In this document: positions 7,987 to 15,140 of the stretch, one piece after another | Position numbering within the stretch: the stretch's first letter is position 1 | How the letters are laid out: the number at the start of each line of letters is the position of its first letter | Origin: an uncultured Victivallales bacterium | GTDB lineage: Bacteria; Verrucomicrobiota; Lentisphaeria; Oligosphaerales; JAFGRS01 | Assembly: GCA_903837355.1 (NCBI GenBank) | Contig: CAILUI010000129.1 | Location: 1 to 33,347, forward strand | Length of the DNA: 33,347 bases | Direction of reading: 5' to 3' | Translations under genes and position numbers: made by a program | The notes under the pieces: generated by a model | The model's input: only the letters and a program-made list of their open reading frames with translations | What the model was told of the DNA's origin: nothing | Databases searched by the model: none

Positions 7987-8962
7987 CAGCGGTTTCCTTT
8001 CCGCTCTGCACACTCGGCAGCGGTCGGCCGCGTAGAGCAAGGACGAGGCTGACCAGCAGTGCGAGGCCGCCCACCACGATGGTCGCCGGGAAGATGACCG
8101 TATGGCAGGGCGGCCACCGTGGCCCGACCAGCCGCGCCAGCGCATAGATAACGGTAGCCGTCAGCGGGGCCGCCAGCAGCAGCAGTGCCTGCGGCATGAC
8201 CAGACTCGCCGCCGCGGGCCCGGGCAGCACGTCGCCCTGGCGGTGGCGGTACCGCGCCAGGACGGCTAGCGTCGGGATCAGCAGCGCCGGGAGAACGAGC
8301 AGGGGCCGCAGCCCGAGCGTGCGTACATGCTGCACGAAGAAAACCGCCAGCACAGCCAGCGCCAGGGCCAAGCCCAGTCGCGTCGGCCGGAACTCCGCGG
8401 CAGCCTGCCCGCCGGCGAGGCCGTAGCTCAGAACCAGCAGGGCCGTCAGCAGCAGCCCGGTGCCGAGAAACGTTGGCACCGAGGCCACCAGAGGTGGCGT
8501 CTCCAGCCACTGGAAGGGCGCCCACAGGCCCCAGAACACCCCAATCCCGACCGCCAGCAGCAGCGTCCGCAGGTGCCGGCGCTGGCGCAGTGCCTCCGGC
8601 ACGAAGTACCACCCGACCCACACGGAGATCAGCGCATGCCACGAGACCGCCGTACAGAGCAGGCTGACCGGGAAAGGCGCGGAGGGCTCGGTACCGTACA
8701 GCGTGGGCGCCAGGCAGCCCTCGATCAACCACCCATAGACGGCCCCCGCCAGGAAGACCGCGCTGACGTGTCGGATGTGGAAGCGCCGCACCAGGGCCAG
8801 GAAGAGGTACGCTGGCGCGCAGTAGGCCAGCCAGGTGATCAGCGTGTCCGCGACCGTGTCGGTGGGCCGGAACACGGTCCAGAACAGCCGCTCCGAGTAG
8901 AAGAAGAGGATGTACCCGGTCGCCATCACATAAGCTATGCGGCGCAACCCGCGCATGGTCAT
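7976..8962 (-). CDS. Polytopic membrane protein of unknown function
   Basis: A 328-residue integral membrane protein with about nine or ten hydrophobic segments ('MATGYILFFYSERLFW', 'AYCAPAYLFLALV', 'HALISVWVGWYFV', 'LLLAVGIGVFWGLWAPF', 'LLLTALLVLSYGLAGG', 'LALALAVLAVFFV', 'LPALLIPTLAVLA', 'LLLAAPLTATVIYAL', 'IVVGGLALLVSLVLAL'). I do not recognise the family. The ATG at 8962 has an AGGGGG just upstream; an ATG six bases further in is an alternative. It overlaps the following propeller gene by 11 bp, so the two are probably one transcript. It starts 111 bp after the efflux operon's last gene in the same direction, so read-through from that operon is possible. Confidence 0.75.
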   Translation of the reverse strand: MTMRGLRRIAYVMATGYILFFYSERLFWTVFRPTDTVADTLITWLAYCAPAYLFLALVRRFHIRHVSAVFLAGAVYGWLIEGCLAPTLYGTEPSAPFPVSLLCTAVSWHALISVWVGWYFVPEALRQRRHLRTLLLAVGIGVFWGLWAPFQWLETPPLVASVPTFLGTGLLLTALLVLSYGLAGGQAAAEFRPTRLGLALALAVLAVFFVQHVRTLGLRPLLVLPALLIPTLAVLARYRHRQGDVLPGPAAASLVMPQALLLLAAPLTATVIYALARLVGPRWPPCHTVIFPATIVVGGLALLVSLVLALRGRPLPSVQSGKETADEQ

Positions 8963-9073
8963 CTTGCCCCCTGCTGCCAGCGCCGCCAAGGCGTACTTGG
9001 CCGGTCTGCCAGCCTCAGTATCCCTCCACTTCGGCAGCCTTGCAAGGCGGAACGCTGAGCCTGGCGTAGCGGC

Positions 9074-10561
9074 CTACGGGGCCGCCGGCGCGCTATCCCC
9101 TGGCGCTGCCGCTCCGGTGTCCCAGCCGCCGCCGAGGGCTTTGTAGAGGGCGATGAGGTGGGTCGACAGGGCCGCGCGGCTCTGCGCCGAAGCGTCTTCG
9201 GCAGCCTGCAGCGCGCGCTGTGCCAGGAGTACGTTGAGGAAGTCCGTCTGGCCCTCGGCATAGAGCGTCGCCGCCAGTCTGGCCGCGCGGCGGTAGGCCT
9301 CGGTCGCCGCGGTCAGTGTCTGGCTATGCTCCTGCTCCTTGGTGGCGGCGACGAGGGCATTCTCCACCTCCTGCAGGGCGGTCAGGACGGTCTGTCGGTA
9401 GGCGATGGCAGACTCCTCCTCCAAGGCCTTCTGCAGCTCGATGTTCGAGCGGATTCGGCCACTCGCAAAGACGTTCCAGGTGACGGATGGCCCGAGGGAC
9501 CAGAACTGGCTCAACGGGTTGATGAGGTTGCCCGCGTGGGCAGCCTGGTAGCCGACCGCGCCAGAGAGCGTAAAGCGCGGATAGAGGTCGGCGGTGGCGA
9601 CACCGATGCGGGCGGTCGCCGCCTGGATCTGAGCCTCGGCCTGGCGGATGTCGGGACGGCGCCGCAATAGCTCCGAGGGCACTCCGAGCGGAACCGCCAG
9701 CGGCGCCACCGGCAGCGCCCCGGCCGGCGCGAGTTCCGGCAGTAAGGCGCCGGGGGCCAGCCCCAGCAACAGGCTGAGGCCGTACACCGTCTGCTGGGCG
9801 GACGCCTCCAGCACCGGGATCTGCGCCGCGGTGGCCGCCACCTGGGCCTGGGCATTGGCCACATCCAGGCCGTTCACCAGGCCGCCGGCGAGACGTTTCC
9901 GCGTCAGTTCGGCCGTGTGTTGCTGGGAAGTCAGGTTCTGCCTGGCGATCTCGAGGCGTTGCTGGAGCAGGCGCAGTTCGACATAGGTGCGCGCCACCTC
10001 GGCGACCAGGGTGATGCGGGCGCCTTGCTGCGCCGCCTCGGTAGCCAGCAGATCGGCGTCGGCGGCCTCGATGCCTCGACGCACGCCGCCGGCGAGGTCG
10101 AACTCCCAGGCGGCGTCAAAGCCGGTCTGGTACTGGGTCGCGGGCGATGGACGTTTGCCGCTGGCCACGGAACCCGCCGGCCGGCTGCGCGTCAGCCCGC
10201 CGGTAGCGTTAGCGCTCGGCCCGGCCCCGGCGGCAGCGATCCCGCGGCTGGCGCGGGCCTGGCGCACGCGGGCGGCGGCCAGCTTCAGCTCGAGGTTCGA
10301 AGGGATGGCCCGCTCGATCAGGGCGCTGAGCTGCGGATCCTGGAAGACCGTCCACCAGCGCGCCATGACCAGTTCCGCGGCGGCCCCAGCCGGCGGCCCC
10401 AACGCGGACGTGGCCCCCAGCCAGGCCGGAGGCGTCTCGCCGAGTTGGGCTCGGTAGTTGGGTCCCACCGTACAGCCGCTCACCAGGGTCAGGGCCAAGA
10501 GGAGACCGAGCGCACCTGCCGGCGGGATCCGCCGCGGGCCGTGTTCTGCGCCTGTGCTCAT
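9074..10561 (-). CDS. NodT-family outer-membrane efflux lipoprotein (TolC-like)
   Basis: A 495-residue outer-membrane factor that would form the exit channel of a tripartite efflux pump. The N-terminus is a lipoprotein signal with lipobox LVSGC (C30), directly followed by 'TVGPNYR', the hallmark of NodT/OprM-type proteins ('CxxGPxY'). Two repeats typical of the outer-membrane efflux family follow, including 'LELKLAAARVRQARA', 'RRPDIRQAEAQIQAATARIGVATADLYPRFTLSGAVGY' and 'ALQEVENALVA', with long heptad-like helices. A GGGAG lies about 8 bp before the ATG at 10561. It is the last gene of the TetR-MacA-MacB operon, 48 bp after the permease gene. Its presence is the best sign in the window of an outer membrane. 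Confidence 0.94.
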   Translation of the reverse strand: MSTGAEHGPRRIPPAGALGLLLALTLVSGCTVGPNYRAQLGETPPAWLGATSALGPPAGAAAELVMARWWTVFQDPQLSALIERAIPSNLELKLAAARVRQARASRGIAAAGAGPSANATGGLTRSRPAGSVASGKRPSPATQYQTGFDAAWEFDLAGGVRRGIEAADADLLATEAAQQGARITLVAEVARTYVELRLLQQRLEIARQNLTSQQHTAELTRKRLAGGLVNGLDVANAQAQVAATAAQIPVLEASAQQTVYGLSLLLGLAPGALLPELAPAGALPVAPLAVPLGVPSELLRRRPDIRQAEAQIQAATARIGVATADLYPRFTLSGAVGYQAAHAGNLINPLSQFWSLGPSVTWNVFASGRIRSNIELQKALEEESAIAYRQTVLTALQEVENALVAATKEQEHSQTLTAATEAYRRAARLAATLYAEGQTDFLNVLLAQRALQAAEDASAQSRAALSTHLIALYKALGGGWDTGAAAPGDSAPAAP

Positions 10562-10609
10562 GATCGTACTCCCACCCCGGCCGTGACGCGCTGGGTCGCC
10601 GGGGTTCCA

Positions 10610-11980
10610 TCACTCGTAACGCAGGGCCTCAATGGGGTCGAGTCGCGATGCTTTCCAGGCTGGGTAGAAGCCAAAGAGGATACCCACGCCGGCGGAGACC
10701 AGAACGGCGGCAGCCATCGCCGTGGGCGAGGTCTGCACCGGCCAGTGCAGCAGGTCACGGACGAGGAGTGAGCCGCCGTGGCCAAGGAGAATACCCATGG
10801 CGCCGCCGACGAGACAGAGGACAATGGCCTCAACCAGGAACTGGCGCAGGATGTCACGACCGCGGGCCCCGACGGCCATGCGCAGGCCAATCTCGCGCGT
10901 CCGTTCGGTAACCGAGACCAGCATGATGTTCATGATGCCGACGCCGCCGACCACCAGCGAGATCATGGCCACACACAGCAGCAGGTTGGTCATCAGTTTG
11001 GTGGTGGACGAGAGGGTGTTGGTCATCTCGGCCATGTCCCGAATCTCGAAGTCGTTGGGCTCGCCCGCGCGCAGATTATGCTGTCGGCGCAGGACCTTGG
11101 CCATCTCCTGCATCGCCGCGGGAATCTGCTCACTGCTGCGGGCTGCAGCCAGGATGACGTCAATGCTGGCGAAGCGCACCAACATCGGGCTGTTCTGGGC
11201 CTGGGTCGTGGACCGTCCCGCGTACAGCGCCGGCGGATCGCTGGGGTACAGGCGGTTGAGGCTGTTTGCGGCGCTGCCGGAGCCCCCGCTGGAGCTCTGG
11301 TTGGCGGAGCCGAGGGTCGAACCGGCAATGCGGAATTTGACCAGTGTCCACGGCGCGAGCAGGATGTCGTCCTGGTCCATCCCCACCATATTGGCGCCCT
11401 TCCTGCCAAGGATCCCGACCACCCGCAGCGGTACGTTGTTGACGCGGATCACTTTGCCAATGGGGGCCTCGCCCTGGAACAGTTCCTTCACGATCGTCTG
11501 GCCCAGCAGGCAGACGCGGCTGCCGTTGCGCACATCGCGGTCCGTGAAGGGTTCACCCTCGGCGAGGGCAGCCCAGTCTCGGATCTCCAGGAAGGCGGGC
11601 GTCGTACCCGACACCTGGGCGGGCACCCAGTTGCGGTTGCCATAGACGATCTGGGTGCGGGCGCGCACCTGCGGCGCCGCCGCCCGGAGCGACGGGCACT
11701 CGGCGGCGAGGGCATCACAGTCCTGAGGACGCAGGCTGACGGTGCTGCCGCCACCCTGGCTGACGCCGCTGGCCGTACTCGACCCGGGGACCACCAGCAG
11801 CACGTTGGCGCCCATGCTGGCGATCGACTGACGGAGCTGCGCCGAGGAGCCTTGGCCGATCTCCATCATGGCGATGACGGCGCTGATGCCAATGACGATG
11901 CCCAACGTGGTCAGCGCGGCACGCATCGGATTGCGCCGGAAGGAGGTCAGCGCCGAGAGCAGGGCTCGGAGAACTCTCAT
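10610..11980 (-). CDS. macB: MacB-type ABC transporter permease
   Basis: A 456-residue permease of the MacB/FtsX type. The first transmembrane helix is at about residues 20-42 ('MRAALTTLGIVIGISAVIAMMEIG'), followed by a large periplasmic domain (to ~residue 330) with a Ser/Gly-rich insert ('SSSGGSGSAANS'), and three C-terminal transmembrane helices. The highly conserved 'GGVGIMNIMLVSVTERTREIGLRMAVGA' stretch and the final 'YPAWKASRLDPIEALRYE' are diagnostic. Such permeases do not transport across the membrane themselves but drive an adaptor-outer-membrane-factor assembly. Its ATG overlaps the stop codon of the upstream ATPase gene (11977-11980). Unlike E. coli MacB, ATPase and permease are separate polypeptides here, as in many other bacteria. 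The gene itself is intact. Confidence 0.94.
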   Translation of the reverse strand: MRVLRALLSALTSFRRNPMRAALTTLGIVIGISAVIAMMEIGQGSSAQLRQSIASMGANVLLVVPGSSTASGVSQGGGSTVSLRPQDCDALAAECPSLRAAAPQVRARTQIVYGNRNWVPAQVSGTTPAFLEIRDWAALAEGEPFTDRDVRNGSRVCLLGQTIVKELFQGEAPIGKVIRVNNVPLRVVGILGRKGANMVGMDQDDILLAPWTLVKFRIAGSTLGSANQSSSGGSGSAANSLNRLYPSDPPALYAGRSTTQAQNSPMLVRFASIDVILAAARSSEQIPAAMQEMAKVLRRQHNLRAGEPNDFEIRDMAEMTNTLSSTTKLMTNLLLCVAMISLVVGGVGIMNIMLVSVTERTREIGLRMAVGARGRDILRQFLVEAIVLCLVGGAMGILLGHGGSLLVRDLLHWPVQTSPTAMAAAVLVSAGVGILFGFYPAWKASRLDPIEALRYE

Positions 11981-12708
11981 GCGGGTGCTCCTGCCCCGGC
12001 TGGGCTGGCCGGGCGGGCTGTTCCATGGGCGCCGTCGACGATCAGGCCGTCACGGATGTGGATCACACGCTTGGCACTACGGGCGACATCGGGGTCATGC
12101 GTGACCAGGATGATGGTCAGGCCGTCATCCTGGTTAAGCCCGTGGAACATGCGCAGGACGTCCTCACTGGTGTGCGAGTCCAAGTTCCCCGTCGGTTCGT
12201 CGGCGAAGAGCAGGGCCGGTCGGTTGACCAGCGCCCGCGCGATAGCCACGCGCTGCTGCTGGCCGCCGGAGAGCTGGGAGGGTTCGTGCTCCAGACGGTC
12301 CTCCAGGCCGACGCGGGTCAGCAGTTCACGCGCCCGGCGACGAGCCTCCCGGTCGGAAAGTTGCCGAGCGGTGTAGCTCAGCGGCATGGCCACATTGTCG
12401 ATGGCGCTGGTGCGGGGCAGCAGGTTGAAGTTCTGGAAGACAAACCCCAGCTTGCGGTTCCGCACCATGGCCCGCCCGTCGGCCTACAGTTGGCCGACCG
12501 CTTCGCCGTCCAGCCAGTACTCACCCGAGGTCGGGCGATCCAGGCAGCCCAGGAGATTCATCAGCGTCGTCTTCCCGGAACCCGAGGCCCCCATCAAGGC
12601 GACAAACTCGCCCTTGGCAATCGTCAGCGAAATGCCGCGCAGCACCGGCACTTCCATGGCGCCGATGTGATAGGTCTTGCAGAGATCATGTAATTCTATG
12701 AATTCCAT
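11977..12708 (-). pseudogene. MacB-type ABC ATPase interrupted by in-frame amber codon
   Basis: The reading frame encodes a typical 243-residue MacB/LolD-type ATPase but has a TAG at codon 75 (12484-12486). Before it lie '[10 protein letters not shown]' and Walker A GASGSGKT (residues 40-47); after it, in the same frame, come 'RNRKLGFVFQ' with the Q-loop (~Q92), signature LSGGQQQR (146-153), Walker B LLFADEP (D170, E171) and the H-loop His (~204). Everything apart from the stop is conserved, without frameshift or missing block. An ATG five codons after the stop could restart translation but would give a fragment without Walker A. TAG clearly ends other genes here, so wholesale recoding is unlikely. 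A recent nonsense mutation, a base error in the assembly, or read-through are all possible. An AGGAG precedes the ATG at 12708. Confidence 0.85.
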
Positions 12709-12730
12709 CGTCTTGCAGCTCCTGACCGGA

Positions 12731-14260
12731 CTAGTGCGGCGACATTCTGCCGCCTGGGGGCCTGGGCAACTTCGGCGCGAAGGGGTTCGTGGTCTGGGCG
12801 GCGCTGCTGGCCGCAGTCTGCGTGCCCGTCACCACCTCGGTCCCCGCGGCGAGCTCTTCGCCCGCGACTTCAGTGGTCATCCCGTTGCTCAGGCCGACAC
12901 GTACCGGGATCGGCCGGACGCCGCTCCCGCTGGCCACGTACACGACGCCCGCCGTGGTGGCGGCCGGCGTGCCGCTCGCGGCGGCCGCGGCGCGCCCCTC
13001 CGCAGGCGGCGACGCGCGCGGAGCCGCAGGGGCGGTGCCAGCGCCAGGCTCCGTCGCGACCAGGCTGGCGGCCGGCGTCCAGCGCAGGGCCGCGTTGGGC
13101 ACCAGCAGGACGTTCTCTCGGTGGTGAACCTCGAACTTGACGTTGGCAGTCAGGTAGGGGAGCAGCCGACCGAGGCTGTTGTCGGTGCTGATCTCGACCG
13201 TGTAGGTCACCACGTTCTGGGTCATGGCCGCATTCAGACGGACCTTGACCACCTCTCCGCTGAACGACTCATCCGGTCGGGCATCGACCGTGAAGGCGAC
13301 CGCCTGGCCGGGGTAGATGCTGGTCACGTCGGCCTCGTTCACGGCCACCCAGACCTGCATGCGCTTGAGGTCCTTGGCGATCAGGAAGAGGCTAGGCGCG
13401 TTGAGGCTGGCAACGACGGTTTGGCCGATGTTGACGCGACGGTCGATGATGACCCCATCGACGGGCGAGGTGATGGTGCAGTAACTCAGATTGCGCGTGG
13501 CCCGCCAGAGGCTGGTTTCGGCCTGGGTCAGACTGGCCTTGGCCTGCAGCACCGCCGCCTCACCGACGCTGACCGCCGCCGTGGCCATAGCGGCGGCGGA
13601 GCGACTGGCCTCGGAGCCGGCCGTGGCCTGCAGCAGCGCGGCCTCGCCCACGGCGACGCCGGCCTGGGCCGCGTCGTAGGTGGACTGGTAGCCATCGTAG
13701 AGCGTCTGGGCCAGGGCCTCGGACGGCCCCAGCCGTTGCGCCCGCTCCCAGTCCCGCTGGGCCTGCGTACGCTTGACGAGAAGCTGTCCGAGACTCGCCT
13801 CGGCGCTCTGGATGCCGGCGCGGGCGGACGCCCGTTGCGCCTCCGCCTGCGCCGCTCCGGCTTTGAGCTGGACGACGTCGGCCTCGGCCCGCTGCACCCC
13901 GGCCTGGGCCGACTTCACCCCCGCCTCCGCCTGCTGCACGTCCGCCTGCGGCAGGGCTTCGTCAATCAGTGCCAGCGTCGCGCCCCGCGTGACCGGCGAA
14001 CCGTAGTCCACCGGCTTACCCGCGGCGTCCTTGCCGAAGGACAGGATCTGGCCGGCCACCTGAGCACCCACGTCGATGACCTCCTCGGGCTCAAGCGTGC
14101 CGGTGGCGTCGATGGTGACCAGCAAATCACCGCGCGTGATCGGCGCCGTGCGGAAAAGCGGGCTCTGCCCGGCACTCCGCCGCGCTCGCCAGGCCAGCCC
14201 GCCGCCCACGCCGCCCGCGATAACCAGCAGCACCACGAAACCCGTGATCCATGTCTTCAT
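12731..14260 (-). CDS. MacA-like periplasmic adaptor (HlyD/RND-type membrane fusion protein)
   Basis: A 509-residue membrane fusion protein linking the MacB-type transporter to the outer-membrane channel. An N-terminal transmembrane anchor ('[21 protein letters not shown]', residues 3-23) is followed by a split lipoyl-like domain ('[24 protein letters not shown]' and '[20 protein letters not shown]') around an unusually long alpha-helical hairpin of Ala/Gln/Glu-rich heptads (about residues 95-265). The beta-barrel domain ('[27 protein letters not shown]') comes next. The C-terminal part carries an Ala/Pro-rich, probably unstructured insert ('[23 protein letters not shown]'). The ATG at 14260 has GAGGT just upstream and begins the anchor, so the longer open frame was trimmed. 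It lies 13 bp after the TetR gene and 22 bp before the ATPase gene. Confidence 0.93.
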   Translation of the reverse strand: MKTWITGFVVLLVIAGGVGGGLAWRARRSAGQSPLFRTAPITRGDLLVTIDATGTLEPEEVIDVGAQVAGQILSFGKDAAGKPVDYGSPVTRGATLALIDEALPQADVQQAEAGVKSAQAGVQRAEADVVQLKAGAAQAEAQRASARAGIQSAEASLGQLLVKRTQAQRDWERAQRLGPSEALAQTLYDGYQSTYDAAQAGVAVGEAALLQATAGSEASRSAAAMATAAVSVGEAAVLQAKASLTQAETSLWRATRNLSYCTITSPVDGVIIDRRVNIGQTVVASLNAPSLFLIAKDLKRMQVWVAVNEADVTSIYPGQAVAFTVDARPDESFSGEVVKVRLNAAMTQNVVTYTVEISTDNSLGRLLPYLTANVKFEVHHRENVLLVPNAALRWTPAASLVATEPGAGTAPAAPRASPPAEGRAAAAASGTPAATTAGVVYVASGSGVRPIPVRVGLSNGMTTEVAGEELAAGTEVVTGTQTAASSAAQTTNPFAPKLPRPPGGRMSPH

Positions 14261-14273
14261 CGGTGACCTCGCT

Positions 14274-14936
14274 TTACCGTACCGCTCCGGCTTCAGGAGT
14301 TGGCCCACGGGGCCGTACCGCGGACGTGAGCCGCTGCCGGACCGCGTCGATCCCGGCCAACGCAAACGCGGTGAAATGGTCCGTCAACTCATCGAGTTTC
14401 TCGGGGCCGGGAGGCGGCGGCGCCTCGGCGTGCTGCGGGACCCTGCGCCCCCGCATGACGAAGAGGCAGGGACCGATCACCGAGGCGATGCACAGCCGTA
14501 CCGTCTCGGCGTCCGCCGCACCGCCCAGCAACTCGAGTACAATGCCTGCCGTGGCCCGACGCAAGGGTTCGAGCGAGTCGTGGACCACCTGCGCCAGCAG
14601 TCCGGTCGGCTGTACCATCTCGCGGTCCATCAGGCGGAACTCGCGGTCGTCGGGGTGCAGACCGCGCTGCAGCATGGCCCTTAGACGTCCCCGCAGGCGG
14701 GCCGCCGCCGACGCCGTCGCCGGCACGCCACCATCCGGGGGGAAAGCCTCCAGCATGGCACGGTGCGCTTGCCGCCAGGTCTCCTGGTACAGCGCTTCCT
14801 TGCCGCCAAAGTGGTAGTTGATCGCCGCGATATTGGCCTCGGCCAAACGGCAGATCTCCGCCACGGTCGCCTCCTGGAAGCCCTTGGCGGCAAACTCCTC
14901 AGCCGCCACCTGCAGCAGCCGCTCCCGCGTCGTCAT
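14274..14936 (-). CDS. TetR-family repressor, CecR-like, of the efflux operon
   Basis: A 220-residue TetR-family regulator. The N-terminal helix-turn-helix is clear: 'TRERLLQVAAEEFAAKGFQEATVAEICRLAEANIAAINYHFGGKEALY' spans residues 3-50. The C-terminal domain, with 'RLMDREMVQPTGLL...' and 'SVIGPCLFVMRGR', resembles the DUF1956/CecR (YbiH) type, whose E. coli member controls an adjacent HlyD-ABC exporter. It is the first gene of the operon, directly before macA, so it likely represses itself and the pump until an inducer binds. A perfect 14-bp palindrome sits about 45-58 bp before its start and overlaps the predicted -10 box. The inducer is unknown. Confidence 0.9.
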   Translation of the reverse strand: MTTRERLLQVAAEEFAAKGFQEATVAEICRLAEANIAAINYHFGGKEALYQETWRQAHRAMLEAFPPDGGVPATASAAARLRGRLRAMLQRGLHPDDREFRLMDREMVQPTGLLAQVVHDSLEPLRRATAGIVLELLGGAADAETVRLCIASVIGPCLFVMRGRRVPQHAEAPPPPGPEKLDELTDHFTAFALAGIDAVRQRLTSAVRPRGPTPEAGAVR

Positions 14937-14973
14937 AGCACCTTCTCCACCTCCAAAACGACCATTTCAATCA

Positions 14974-15011
14974 TACGTTGCAAACGTACGTTTGATTCAT
15001 GGCTCTGTCAA
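14974..15011 (-). promoter_or_regulatory. Promoter with overlapping TetR-type operators
   Basis: On the minus strand, TTGACA (15011-15006) is followed after exactly 17 bp by TACGTT (14988-14983). Two inverted repeats overlap the -10: the perfect palindrome CAAACGTACGTTTG (14981-14994) and TACGTT-GCA-AACGTA (14974-14988). This layout would let the TetR-like protein block RNA polymerase at its own promoter. The palindromes are seen directly; which one the protein binds is inferred. Confidence 0.75.
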
Positions 15012-15116
15012 GGCCTTGGCCAGGGAGAGCGCGGCAAGGAAGGGACGGGGCGGCTTCGGGAGAGCGTATTCCGCAGGCTCTCGCAGCCTGCCACGATGTC
15101 CTTGGCCATCCCCCTT

Positions 15117-15132
15117 GGAGCCGGTGGGCTCC
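15117..15132 (-). terminator. Weak hairpin after the GH42-like gene
   Basis: GGAGCC (15117-15122) pairs with GGCTCC (15127-15132) over a 4-base loop, nine bases beyond the stop codon on the minus strand. No U-run follows, so termination is uncertain, but a break is expected before the efflux promoter. Confidence 0.3.
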
Positions 15133-15140
15133 GGTCGCCG

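Noticed and set aside
6406..8052. 548-codon open frame opposite the PA14-propeller gene
   Set aside because: Antisense shadow of a gene with a signal peptide and recognisable domains; no ribosome-binding site or domain of its own.
12484..12486. Genome-wide amber recoding to explain the TAG in the ATPase gene
   Set aside because: TAG ends several intact genes here (stops at 7976-7978, 9074-9076, 12731-12733 and 28230-28232), so it works as a normal stop.
10778..14266. Long plus-strand open frames (10778-12376 and 12677-14266) opposite the efflux operon
   Set aside because: The minus-strand genes have family-diagnostic motifs throughout; the plus-strand frames read as low-complexity Arg/His/Gly-rich shadows.
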